Assembly (NCBI GenBank): GCA_046351455.1
Contig: JAXLYM010000004.1
Coordinates: forward strand, 248,001-312,000
DNA length: 64,000 nt
Reading direction: 5' to 3'
Source: JADJRH01 sp046351455
Lineage (GTDB): Bacteria; Myxococcota_A; Polyangia; Polyangiales; Polyangiaceae
Positions 1 through 7,851 of this stretch are shown here, piece by piece. The stretch's first letter is position 1; each line of letters starts with the position of its first letter. Under the pieces are notes generated by a model. It was not told the origin of the DNA and did no database searches. It worked only from the letters and a program-made list of their open reading frames with translations. Both the position numbers and the translations under genes were made by a program.

Positions 1-494
1 AAATAGCGCTCCAGGAGCGGCGGGGGCAGCTCGCGCACGGCCTCCGCGGCGTAGCGGCCTCGGCGCGCGGCCTCGATGGCCTCGGGAGATCGGTCCACGC
101 CCACGATCTGGAAGCGCCGCTTCCTCTCGGAGAGCAGGAGCGCCAGCGTGTACGCCTCCTCGCCGGTGCTGCACCCCGCGGAGAGCGCGTGGATCGGCGT
201 CAGCGACGGGACCTTCTCGCACAGGTGCCGCACGATCGCCTCCCACTGCGCGGAGTCGCGGAGGAACCGCGTCTCACCGACGCGGAGCGACGCGATGAGC
301 TCGTTCATCGACGCCCGATCGGCCACGAGCTTCGCGGCGACCGCCTCCCACGGGACGTCCACGCGCTCGACGTACGCGTCCACGAACGCGCCGACGCGAT
401 CGCGCACCCAGCCCGGACCGCGGATGGCCCCCAAGCCGAAGCGTCGCTCCGCGGCCTCCAGCACGCGCTCGATCGTTTTGTCCCGGGTGGTCAA
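1..494 (-). CDS. cheR: CheR-type chemotaxis methyltransferase, C-terminus beyond the window
   Basis: This is the first 164 codons of a gene running off the left edge. It reads as an S-adenosylmethionine-dependent glutamate methyltransferase that modifies chemoreceptor proteins in the cytoplasm. Visible are the N-terminal helical region, the GETRFLRD motif at about residues 73-80 (the family's ETxFFRD element) and the SAM-binding stretch around CSTGEEAY at 108-115, followed by a second SAM-contact region near VGVDRSPEAI. I chose a TTG start at 494 because GGGAG lies six bases upstream and no ATG or GTG in frame is better placed. The gene is divergent from the secreted protein at 756. Its receptor or signalling partners lie outside the window, so whether it serves motility or another Che-like pathway cannot be told. 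Confidence 0.85.
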   Translation of the reverse strand, partial: MTTRDKTIERVLEAAERRFGLGAIRGPGWVRDRVGAFVDAYVERVDVPWEAVAAKLVADRASMNELIASLRVGETRFLRDSAQWEAIVRHLCEKVPSLTPIHALSAGCSTGEEAYTLALLLSERKRRFQIVGVDRSPEAIEAARRGRYAAEAVRELPPPLLERY

Positions 495-723
495 CGGGCG
501 TCTCCCGCAGGTCTGTACCGAGCGAGGCCCCAGGGACCACGCTGGACACGAAGGTCCAACGCACTCTAACGCGGCCTCCGCGCGGGACCCAAGGCTCGCC
601 ACGACGACGTGAGCACCGATCGGCTCGGGTCCGTCGTGAAAAGGCGTTCACAGCGCGGTCGCCCTCGGAAGCGCTTCGGCCTTCGGATCAAGGGGATCGC
701 GGGCCGCGCATCCTCCGCTACAC

Positions 724-739
724 TGGCAAGCCCCTTGCA
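724..739 (+). promoter_or_regulatory. Candidate sigma-54 (-24/-12) promoter
   Basis: The sequence TGGCAAGCCCCTTGCA matches the TGGCAYR-N4-TTGCW consensus except for one base, with GG and GC at the required spacing (725-726 and 737-738). Transcription would start near 750, only about six bases before the ATG at 756, so the message would be nearly leaderless. That fits the lack of a clear ribosome binding site but also weakens the case. Confidence 0.35.
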
Positions 740-755
740 GATTGGAGCCCCTGCC

Positions 756-1727
756 ATGCTCGCCAACGTGACACGCCGGGCCTTCGTTGCTTCGACCGTC
801 TTCGCGACCAGCCTGTTCACGACCGCGGCGTTTGCCGACGATCCGAAGGCTGCCCCCGCGGACACCACCTGGACCGCTGACGAGCTGCCGCAGCTCCCGC
901 CGGCGCAGGTCCCCTCGAACGTGCAAGTGAAGCCTGACGGCGGTGTCGTGGTGAAGCGCACGCCGGATCAGGGCGTCGACGTCGTGGCGCGCACGCCGTC
1001 CGGCACCGTCCGCGCGTACGGCTGCGATCGCGTCGAGTTCGATCCGAACGACAAATCGGGGCCTCTCCCGCAGGGCGCCGCGCCTCCGTGCAAGGCGCCG
1101 CCGCCTCCGCCTCCGCCGCCTCCTGCGGCCGCGCAGTACTACCCGCCGGACGCGGCGTACGGCCCTCGGTACTACCCGGCGTATCCGCCGCCCGTCGCGC
1201 TTCGCCCCGTGTATGCGCCGGATCCGGGGCGAAAGGCCGCGCTCATCGCTTCGAGCCTCGTGTTCGGCCTCGGCACCGCGGCCTCGGGGATGTCGTACAT
1301 CGTGAACATCGCGCAGGACGGGATCGGGGACTGCTCGCTCCTAGAGAGCTGCGGCAACCGGAAGGCGGCGGCCTCGCTGTATGCGATGGGCGCGATCATG
1401 ACCTTCACGCCGAGCATCCCGCGGTTCGTCACGGGCGACGTGGGCATGGGCCTCCTCTGGACGGGTCTTCGCGGCGGCTCGTTCGCGCTCGGCACGGCGA
1501 TCAACTGGGGCTCCGACGGCGTGCTGATGCCGATCACGTTCGCGTTCATCGCGCCGCTCACGCTCGGCATCATCGATCTCGCGACGACGCCGCACCGCGA
1601 GCAGCTCCGGCCGCGCAAGGTGCAGGTGGAGACCGCGTCGTTCCACCTCGACGGCGTCGGCCCCACCACGATGCTGGATCGCGCCGGCAACACGGTCCCC
1701 GCCCTCGGCGCGATGGGCCGCTTCTAA
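756..1727 (+). CDS. Exported or membrane protein with polyproline linker, function unknown
   Basis: The 323-residue product begins with a signal peptide (hydrophobic core roughly residues 8-24, ending TAAFA). An acidic/Pro-rich segment follows, then a run of prolines around residue 115 and a Tyr/Pro-rich stretch. The second half contains several hydrophobic segments suited to membrane insertion, from about residue 160 to 285. I placed the start at 756 because the signal peptide begins there; an upstream in-frame ATG at 609 would add 49 residues of non-signal sequence. It converges with the small gene at 1728 with no gap: the two stop codons are adjacent. Similar proline-linked membrane proteins of unknown role are common in myxobacteria. 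I do not recognise the family. Confidence 0.7.
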   Translation: MLANVTRRAFVASTVFATSLFTTAAFADDPKAAPADTTWTADELPQLPPAQVPSNVQVKPDGGVVVKRTPDQGVDVVARTPSGTVRAYGCDRVEFDPNDKSGPLPQGAAPPCKAPPPPPPPPPAAAQYYPPDAAYGPRYYPAYPPPVALRPVYAPDPGRKAALIASSLVFGLGTAASGMSYIVNIAQDGIGDCSLLESCGNRKAAASLYAMGAIMTFTPSIPRFVTGDVGMGLLWTGLRGGSFALGTAINWGSDGVLMPITFAFIAPLTLGIIDLATTPHREQLRPRKVQVETASFHLDGVGPTTMLDRAGNTVPALGAMGRF

Positions 1728-2012
1728 TCAGCCCAGAAAACCAGCCTTTCGCGTCTGCGGAGAGGTCGTGCCGGCGTCGAAGGCGGCGGCGAAGATGTCC
1801 TCCAGCGCGACGAGGAACGTCTCGCCCTTCACGCTGCGGGCGTGCACGATCGCGTGCGCCACGCGCACCGCTTCGACCTTCTGCACGGTGAGGGAGACGC
1901 CTTCGTGCGCCGCGTAGAGCGTGAGGAGCCGCCCGTCCGACAGGACGGACCAGCCCTCCGACTCGTGGGCATGCGCGGTCTCGAGCACGTTCTTCAGCAT
2001 GTCGTGGGTCAT
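1728..2012 (-). CDS. Small conserved-looking cytoplasmic protein, unknown function
   Basis: A 94-residue protein starting MTHDMLKNVL, with regular alpha/beta character (a strand-like segment WSVLSDGRLLTLY, then a helix with VEAVRVAHAIVHA) and no signal or membrane segment. The coding frame can be extended far upstream, but that part lies antisense to the ABC ATPase gene. The ATG at 2012 gives a compact protein and leaves a 129-bp divergent promoter region shared with the ATPase. No strong ribosome binding site is visible. I cannot assign a function. Confidence 0.55.
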   Translation of the reverse strand: MTHDMLKNVLETAHAHESEGWSVLSDGRLLTLYAAHEGVSLTVQKVEAVRVAHAIVHARSVKGETFLVALEDIFAAAFDAGTTSPQTRKAGFLG

Positions 2013-2141
2013 GCCGCCGGTATTTGTCGGCCCGGACCGTCGCGTCAAGCGAGCCGCCCGATTCTCCGCGCGGGAGCGGCCTCCGCGGGCCTCCGGGCGC
2101 GCCGCGCGAGGCCCCATCTCCGCGCGCCGCCGCGTGGTACC

Positions 2142-3011
2142 GTGCGCGACGTGGGCCTGTTCACCCGCGAGAAGCGCGACAAACCGCAGCCGACGACGCC
2201 GATCCCGAGCGAGGATCACATCCTCGTCGACAACGTCATCAAGTCGTTCGGCGAGACGCACGTCATCCGCGGCATCACGATGCACCTGCGACGTCACGAG
2301 ACGGCCGTGATCATCGGCGGATCCGGCGCGGGCAAGACGACGCTGCTGCGCATGCTCATCGGCTTGGAGCGCCCCACGACGGGCCACATCTGGGTCGACG
2401 GCGAGGACATGGCGGGCCTCGACGACTACGAGATGAACCGGATGCGGCAGAAGTTCGGGATGGTGTTCCAGTACGCCGCGCTGCTCGACTCGCTCACCGT
2501 GTTCGACAACGTCGCGTTCCCCTTGCGCGAGCACCGCAAGGACATGTCGGAGCGGGACATCAAGGAGAAGGTCGTCACGATGCTGAACGGCCTCGGCATC
2601 ATGAACAAGGAAGAGCGGATGCCCTCGGAGCTCTCCGGCGGCCAGCGCAAGCGCGTCGGCCTCGCGCGGGCGCTCATGCTCGACCCGAAGATCCTGATTT
2701 ACGACGAGCCGACGAGCGGTCTGGATCCGCTGACGAGCCGCATGGTCGACGACCTGATCGAGGAGACGCGCGCGCGGTTCGACGTCACGAGCGTGGTGAT
2801 CTCGCACGACATGGCGAGCACGTTCCGCATCGCGCACCAGGCCTTCTTGGTGGTGCAGGGCAAGGTGATCGCGCACGGAAAGCCGGACGAGCTGGCCTTC
2901 GGCGACAACGAGGAGGCCCGGAAATTCATCGCGGCCTCGGGCATCGCCGCCGACAAGGTCTCACGCGTCGACAAGGCCGCAGAGAACCCGGGCGCCGACC
3001 ACAAGGGTTGA
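2142..3011 (+). CDS. ABC transporter ATP-binding protein, MlaF/Ttg2A type
   Basis: An ATPase subunit of the kind that powers MCE/Mla phospholipid or solvent-resistance transporters at the inner membrane. All motifs are present in the 289-residue product: Walker A GGSGAGKTT at about 59, Q-loop FQYAALLDS, signature LSGGQRKR, Walker B ILIYDEPTSGLDP and the switch histidine in ISHD. The wording FQYAALLDSLTVFDNVAFPL is typical of the MlaF branch. GTG at 2142 or at 2151 could be the start; neither has a clear ribosome binding site. No permease (MlaE), MCE protein or other transporter subunit lies beside it, so it either works with components encoded elsewhere or the operon has been broken up. Confidence 0.85.
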   Translation: MRDVGLFTREKRDKPQPTTPIPSEDHILVDNVIKSFGETHVIRGITMHLRRHETAVIIGGSGAGKTTLLRMLIGLERPTTGHIWVDGEDMAGLDDYEMNRMRQKFGMVFQYAALLDSLTVFDNVAFPLREHRKDMSERDIKEKVVTMLNGLGIMNKEERMPSELSGGQRKRVGLARALMLDPKILIYDEPTSGLDPLTSRMVDDLIEETRARFDVTSVVISHDMASTFRIAHQAFLVVQGKVIAHGKPDELAFGDNEEARKFIAASGIAADKVSRVDKAAENPGADHKG

Positions 3012-3058
3012 CGACAGAGCTGGTGCCCACCCCAGCGAACGCCTGTATTTCTGTCGGA

Positions 3059-3103
3059 TTTTACAAGTGGGCTCCGCCCCCTCGTATCACTCCCCCGCTG
3101 ACG
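3059..3103 (+). repeat. Dispersed hairpin repeat, family 1, copy 1
   Basis: A 45-base segment: a TTTTACAAG lead, an imperfect GC hairpin (GGGCTCCGCCCC) and the tail TCGTATCACTCCCCCGCT. It is nearly identical to the reverse complement of 61675-61719. Both copies lie after the stop codon of a gene in the same relative orientation, which suggests a 3'-end element or terminator-like repeat. Confidence 0.7.
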
Positions 3104-3263
3104 AAACGGGCCGTCGGAACGGGCTTCGACGAGGAAGATGTGACGAATGCCGAGGTTCCCACCCCGGTCCGTGCTCGCGGAGCAAGGGCCGCCACTGCTG
3201 AGCAAGGGCCGCCACCGGGAGAGGACGGAGTCCGCAGCTTCGCTACCGCAGCCCTCGAAGTTG

Positions 3264-3297
3264 CCTCAAATCGCTCTCTTCGTTTGCGAAGGAAGGG
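3264..3297 (+). repeat. Dispersed intergenic repeat, family 2, partial copy
   Basis: The stretch reading CCTCAAATCGCTCTCTTCG and onward through AAGGAAGGG aligns with the CCTCCCAAATCGCTCAC part of the better copy at 50737-50810. It is a degenerate half element. Confidence 0.45.
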
Positions 3298-3470
3298 AAC
3301 GCTCCGCGATTCTCGGAGCGGCTCCACACCCATGCTCGATTGGGTTGAGGGCGCCTCTCAACCAAGGCGGACACGAGGAGCGCGCGGAGGGTGAGCACGC
3401 ACCGCAGCGCCCAACGCAGCATGAAAGGATGCCATCGGCCCAAGCGAGCTTGGGTGTAGGATGCGCGGTC

Positions 3471-3749
3471 ATGGAGAGCTGGAAGACGTGGGGGTTTCGG
3501 ATCGGGTGCGCGGCCGTGACCGCGGGCGCGTTGCTCGCGCGGGACGCTTGTTTTGGTGGTCCGCACCCTCCCCCGCCGGAGCCGAAGTCCGCGGAGCCCT
3601 CGGGAACGGCGACCGCCACGGCCACCGCGACGAGCACCGATGCGCCCGCGACCACCGGCGCCGTCCCCGCGGCGACGCCCGAAGCGCCCGCCGGCACCGG
3701 AGCCGCCCCGGCCCCGAGCGGAACTGGCAAGTTCGCCACCCCTCCCTGA
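3471..3749 (+). CDS. Small exported protein with Ala/Thr/Pro-rich tail
   Basis: A 92-residue protein. Residues 1-30 look like an export signal (hydrophobic RIGCAAVTAGALLA), then a Pro-rich patch and a long low-complexity tail of TA repeats, Pro and Ala. The ATG at 3471 was chosen because the signal begins there; ATG at 3429 is possible. Its last bases are followed four nucleotides later by the probable start of the next membrane protein gene. The low-complexity linker resembles those of lipoproteins elsewhere in the window (22241, 20067), but no folded domain follows, so the gene may be truncated or encode only a cell-envelope tether. Function unknown. Confidence 0.5.
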   Translation: MESWKTWGFRIGCAAVTAGALLARDACFGGPHPPPPEPKSAEPSGTATATATATSTDAPATTGAVPAATPEAPAGTGAAPAPSGTGKFATPP

Positions 3750-3753
3750 CGGC

Positions 3754-4176
3754 TTGAGCGCCGATCTCTCGCTCGCGATCGGGGATCGCGGCCTGCCTTA
3801 TTTCACGCTCGCGTTCGCGATCACCCAGATCGTCGAGGTCCCGATCTACGTCCGCGCGCTCCGAGGTGCGGAGTCGCGGACGTGGCGCCGAAGGGCCCTG
3901 ATCGGCTTCGGAGCGAGCCTGAGCACGCACCCGATCGTGTGGTTCGTGATGCCTTGGGCGGCGATGTTCTTGTACGAGAGGGCCCTTCGACTGGGCTGTC
4001 CGACGCTCGATGTGACGGGCCGGACATGGCTCTACGGGGCCGTGGCGGAGGGGTTCGCGGTGATCGCGGAGGCGCTTTATTTGAAGGCGTTTCGTGCGAC
4101 TCGGCCGCTCCTGTGGTCGCTCTTCGCGAACGCCGCGAGCGTGGTTGTCGGGACGATCGTGGTGCGGCTCTTGTGA
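3754..4176 (+). CDS. Four-helix integral membrane protein, unknown function
   Basis: About 140 residues with four hydrophobic segments: roughly 14-36, 49-75, 89-109 and 117-139. Charged residues lie in the short loops, for example the RGAESRTWRRR loop. The start is uncertain. TTG at 3754, just after the stop of the preceding gene, gives a protein consisting of the membrane domain only; the open frame extends further upstream but there it is the out-of-frame shadow of the preceding gene. The four-base spacing suggests translational coupling with 3471. I do not recognise a family. Confidence 0.55.
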   Translation: MSADLSLAIGDRGLPYFTLAFAITQIVEVPIYVRALRGAESRTWRRRALIGFGASLSTHPIVWFVMPWAAMFLYERALRLGCPTLDVTGRTWLYGAVAEGFAVIAEALYLKAFRATRPLLWSLFANAASVVVGTIVVRLL

Positions 4177-4210
4177 CGGCACCCCGGAGAGTCACCGGGG
4201 CGCCCATCCA

Positions 4211-4292
4211 GCTCTTTTCGCTCCACTGGAGCTCTTTTCGACCCAGTCTGGCTCTTCGAAGGCCCAGTCCGACTCTTCGAAGCTCCAACCCG
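4211..4292 (+). repeat. Degenerate tandem repeat, four units of 20-21 bp
   Basis: Four head-to-tail units begin at 4211, 4231, 4251 and 4272 with (G/A)CTCTT plus TTCG or CGAA; the first two share GCTCTTTTCG. A fifth partial unit (GCTCGCGAA) follows. The array lies between converging genes and is not in a plausible coding frame. Confidence 0.6.
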
Positions 4293-4354
4293 GCTCGCGA
4301 ACACGCGCCCCTCCCGCGGCGCGCGCAGGGCGCGGAGCGACCGAGCACGACGCC

Positions 4355-4394
4355 GGGGAGGGGCGGCCGACCGAAGGGAGGCCGGGGGTGGGCA
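4355..4394 (+). repeat. Dispersed intergenic repeat, family 2, variant copy
   Basis: Shares the ends GGGAGGGGCGG and CCGGGGGTGGGCAC with the copy at 29991-30062 but has a different inner sequence. It lies in the gap between converging genes 3754 and 4436. Confidence 0.5.
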
Positions 4395-4435
4395 CCGTCA
4401 AGGATGGAGTCCCTCCCAGGGGCGGCCGGTGAGCG

Positions 4436-7400
4436 TCAGTTGATGCCGCAGAGGATCTTGTTGTCGGCAGCGTCCTTGTTGTTGCCGTCGTTGCACTCCG
4501 GGATCTGGTCGTCCGGGTCCACGATGCCGTAGACGAGGATCGAGAGGTCGTTCGGGAAGTTCGAGATCGTCGCTTCGAACTGGACCTCTCCGCCGTTCGG
4601 AGGCACCGGGCCTGCCACCGTCTCCTCGTGCAGGAACGTGCCGCCCGCGTTTGGATCACCCGAGTAGAAGCGGACAAGCACGTTGGAGGCCTCGGCCGCG
4701 CCGTCGTTGATGATCTTCGCGGCGATGGTCGGAGTCGGGCACTGGGCGTCGCTCGCGATGCCGAGATCCAGGCGCAGGTCCGCGAGAGGCATCGACGGGG
4801 TCACGTCCTTCACCATCTCGTTGTTGTCCTCGTGGCACTCGCTCGCGATCTTCGCCTCGTCGACGATGACCTTCACCTTGTCGGGCAGCGTGCCGGCCGC
4901 GTTGAACATCGCGTCGTAGTCCACCGCGATCTGGATCGAATCGCCGGGCTCCAGGCTGGACTGGATCGTCGCCGAGAGCGCCGTCTGCTGGGCGTCCGCA
5001 TACAAGGGCTCTTCCGTCATGCCCCAGACTCCGTAGTACGTCACCTTGACGCCGGGGCCGACGCGGAGATCGCCCGCGTTGTCGATCTTCGCCGTGATCG
5101 TGATCTTGTTGGAGAGCGCGCCGCACGCGACGCCCGGAGACGTCACCTGCACTCCGCTCACCGTGAGATCCGGCGCCACGTTGTAGTTGCGCGGGTTCGA
5201 ACGGAAGGTGTTGTACGTGCGGCCGTTGTAGCTCTTGTGATTCTCGGGCTCCTTCATCGGGATCTGGCCGCTCTCCGTCACGTTGGTGACGTGATAGGCG
5301 TGCTCGTTCCAGACGCGGCGCGCGCTCACCCACGAGTCGCTCGAATCACCCCACACCGCGATGCCGTTCGGGTAGTCCGGGCCCTCGCTGCAAGCGTTGG
5401 TGTCGTTGTTCGAGGGGAAGACGATCTCCGCGTTTCCGTCGTTGTCCACGTCGGCGATCGCAGGGTTCTCGATGCGCGTCCGGCTCGGCGAGTGGTGCTT
5501 CGACAGGACCTCGGACGTGCGGCCGTCGTAGATGCGGAAGTAACACTCGTCGTTGTAGACGACCTCCGCGGCGCCGTCTCCATTGAAGTCGAAGACGCTC
5601 GACGAGGTGACCGAAGAGGAGTCGTCCTCGGTGACGCGCATCCAGCCGTTGTGGAGGCAGGTGCACTGTCCAAGGGTCGTGTTGCAGACCGCTCCAGCCG
5701 CGCAGTCCGCGTCGCCCGTGCACGCGGCGCCGGGGTTTCGGTTGGGGTTGCCGTTCATGCCGGCCACCTTGTCGTCGAAGGCGTTCGGCCACGTCGGGCA
5801 CGCCGCGGAGGTGTCCTGGAGGTCCATCATCACGTAGCGCGTCCCGAAGGCGCTGCCGATCTCGGGGAAGCCGTCGCCGTCGAAATCATCCACGTTGGGG
5901 GCGCCGCCGTTCGCGCCGACATTCAGGTTGACGAAGCGCCGGAGAGTGCCAGTCTCACCGTTCAGCACGAGCAGATACCCCTCGTCGATCAGCACCACCT
6001 CCGCCTTGCCGTCGAGCGGGTTCGCGGGGCCGGGGGCCGCCATCTCGTCGGCGCCGAGGACGTCCGCCACCGCGCAGAAGCCGTCGCGCTGGGCGTTCGG
6101 GATCTTCGCCGCGCCGTTCACGGTCTGGCCGTCCCACACGACTTCGAGCTTGCCGAGGCAGAAGTTGTCCATCGCGCCCACGGGGCACTCGGCGATCTTG
6201 GTCACTCCCTGAGGCGGAGTCGGCATGCGGTACACCGATGTGCCGGCCACGACCTCCAGCACGCTGTCGCCCGCGACGTTCGCCACGCACGACACCGGGC
6301 CCTGGCCCTGACTGCCGTTCATCAACGCGCCCTGGAAATGGTCGAGGAACGCGAGCTTGCCATTTGCGTCGTGCTGGAGCGTGAAGACGTGGCGGCCGAC
6401 GATGATCTCGGCGAAGCCCTTCTGATCCATGTTCGCGATCGCGATCGCCGGGTCCGCGTAGCCGCTCCATTGATTGGCCGCGCTCGTCGCGATGACGTTG
6501 CCCTTGTTGTCGAGGATGGTGAGGCCCGCCGTCTCGTTCGGGACCACGATCTCGGGGATGCCGTCGTTGTCGAGGTCGCCCGCCGCGAGCGCCGCCGTCG
6601 CGTTGCCGACCGCGTCGGTGCAAGCATACGCCTTGTTGATGTCGTCGCCTTCGTGCCAGACGTTCGCGCCCGCGTTCGCCCAGAAGTCCTTTCCCTTGTT
6701 GGGGCCGCCGCCGTGGATCGCGCGGACCACGCCGTTCGCGCTGATGTCCGTCCCGCAATAGGACATGAACACGATCTCCGGGAAATCGCGCTCGTTCACG
6801 AGGCCGTCGCCGTTGTCGTCGTCCAGGTTGATGACGACCGGAACGATGCTCACCTGCGAAGAGAGCGGGAACGGCGCGCCCACGGCGTTCTTGTTCGCCT
6901 GATTGACGCCGCCCCACATGAATTCGTTCACGGGCAGCGCGCTCGCGAACGGGACCGGCGGCAAGGAGCACGTGGGGGCCTTTCCGGTGCCGTCGCAGAA
7001 GGCCACGTCACACACGGTGTTGGCCGGACAGTCCCAGTCGTCCTCGCAGGAGCACGTCGCCGAGCCCATGCCGTCGCCGGAGCAGACGCTGGTGAAATAC
7101 GCGTCGCTGCCGCACGTGAACTTGATCTCCTTGGTGGAGCCGTCGGGCACGCAGACGAGCACGTCGTCCCCCATGCACTCGGCCTGTCCCGGACTGCACA
7201 CGTCGTCGACGCAGATGGTGCCGTTGCAGAACTGGGAAGGCACGCAGTCGAGGTCCGTCGTACAGGAGATGTCCTGGCAGAGCTTGCCGCCGTTCGGGCC
7301 GTCCACGCAGATCTCGGTGGGGCCGCAATTGACCATGGCACAGGTGTTGTTCACGCACGTGCCGACTCCCTCCTTCGCCTCGCAGTGCTGGTCCGTCCCG

Positions 7401-7636
7401 CACGCGACGCCGTCGCACGGATCGCTCGTGGGCGTGGTGGTGGTGCCGCCCGAGCCGCCGATGATCATGCCGCCGTCGCCGCCGCCGGACCCGCCGGAGC
7501 CACCGGAGTCGGTCGTCGTCGTGGTGCCCGATCCCCCGGTGTTGGAGCCGCTCGACTCCCCACCTCCACAGGCCATCATCGTGAGAGGGACGAAGAGCAG
7601 CAGCGTTCGAGAGAGCGTCGTCGAGGTGAGCGTCAC
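4436..7636 (-). CDS. Large secreted lipoprotein with Cys-rich, FG-GAP/VCBS and CARDB-like domains
   Basis: A 1066-residue cell-surface protein. The N-terminus is a lipoprotein signal (LTMMAC, Cys near residue 23), then a Gly/Ser/Thr linker to about residue 70 and a Cys-rich region (about 72-235) resembling the defence-protein-like repeats of myxobacterial lipoproteins. Residues about 260-830 hold repeated calcium-binding FG-GAP/VCBS blades with signatures such as DLDNDGIPEIVV, DFDGDGFPEIGS, DFNGDGAAEVVY and DVDNDGNAEIVF, which normally fold as a beta-propeller. The C-terminus has two CARDB-like adhesion modules beginning near APDLTVSGV and ADLRLDLG. The GTG start at 7636 is fixed by a perfect AGGAGG five bases upstream. 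A role in surface adhesion is likely; no catalytic motif is seen. Confidence 0.85.
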   Translation of the reverse strand: MTLTSTTLSRTLLLFVPLTMMACGGGESSGSNTGGSGTTTTTDSGGSGGSGGGDGGMIIGGSGGTTTTPTSDPCDGVACGTDQHCEAKEGVGTCVNNTCAMVNCGPTEICVDGPNGGKLCQDISCTTDLDCVPSQFCNGTICVDDVCSPGQAECMGDDVLVCVPDGSTKEIKFTCGSDAYFTSVCSGDGMGSATCSCEDDWDCPANTVCDVAFCDGTGKAPTCSLPPVPFASALPVNEFMWGGVNQANKNAVGAPFPLSSQVSIVPVVINLDDDNGDGLVNERDFPEIVFMSYCGTDISANGVVRAIHGGGPNKGKDFWANAGANVWHEGDDINKAYACTDAVGNATAALAAGDLDNDGIPEIVVPNETAGLTILDNKGNVIATSAANQWSGYADPAIAIANMDQKGFAEIIVGRHVFTLQHDANGKLAFLDHFQGALMNGSQGQGPVSCVANVAGDSVLEVVAGTSVYRMPTPPQGVTKIAECPVGAMDNFCLGKLEVVWDGQTVNGAAKIPNAQRDGFCAVADVLGADEMAAPGPANPLDGKAEVVLIDEGYLLVLNGETGTLRRFVNLNVGANGGAPNVDDFDGDGFPEIGSAFGTRYVMMDLQDTSAACPTWPNAFDDKVAGMNGNPNRNPGAACTGDADCAAGAVCNTTLGQCTCLHNGWMRVTEDDSSSVTSSSVFDFNGDGAAEVVYNDECYFRIYDGRTSEVLSKHHSPSRTRIENPAIADVDNDGNAEIVFPSNNDTNACSEGPDYPNGIAVWGDSSDSWVSARRVWNEHAYHVTNVTESGQIPMKEPENHKSYNGRTYNTFRSNPRNYNVAPDLTVSGVQVTSPGVACGALSNKITITAKIDNAGDLRVGPGVKVTYYGVWGMTEEPLYADAQQTALSATIQSSLEPGDSIQIAVDYDAMFNAAGTLPDKVKVIVDEAKIASECHEDNNEMVKDVTPSMPLADLRLDLGIASDAQCPTPTIAAKIINDGAAEASNVLVRFYSGDPNAGGTFLHEETVAGPVPPNGGEVQFEATISNFPNDLSILVYGIVDPDDQIPECNDGNNKDAADNKILCGIN

Positions 7637-7851
7637 GGGAGCCTCCTGTGGATTCCGAGCGGCGGCGGCGGAGATTGCACGCGTCGGGCCAACGGTGCGC
7701 GGATGTGGGAGGGGCTAAAAATCCAGCGTTTCGTGTTCGGCGGAGGCGGCGCACACCGAAGCAGGCAAGAAGTTGCCGGGCCAGGGATTGCCTGATTCGT
7801 CGGGAGGCGGCCGGAATTCGTACCCCCCTTCGCGCCCGCCGGAACTACGAT

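Larger units (their letters stand above)
3012..3470. other. 459-bp gene-free stretch with repeats and hairpins
   Basis: No plausible gene is seen. It holds a copy of a hairpin repeat at 3059-3103 that recurs near 61675, a copy of the CCCTCCC-type repeat at 3264-3297, and two short inverted repeats: 3301-3306 with 3314-3319, and 3343-3349 with 3357-3363. These look like layered repeat remnants after the ABC ATPase gene. Confidence 0.6.

Noticed and set aside
3301..3363. Two hairpins suggesting a small RNA or tRNA remnant
   Set aside because: No anticodon arm, T-loop or CCA end, and the stems are only six to seven pairs; more likely repeat debris.
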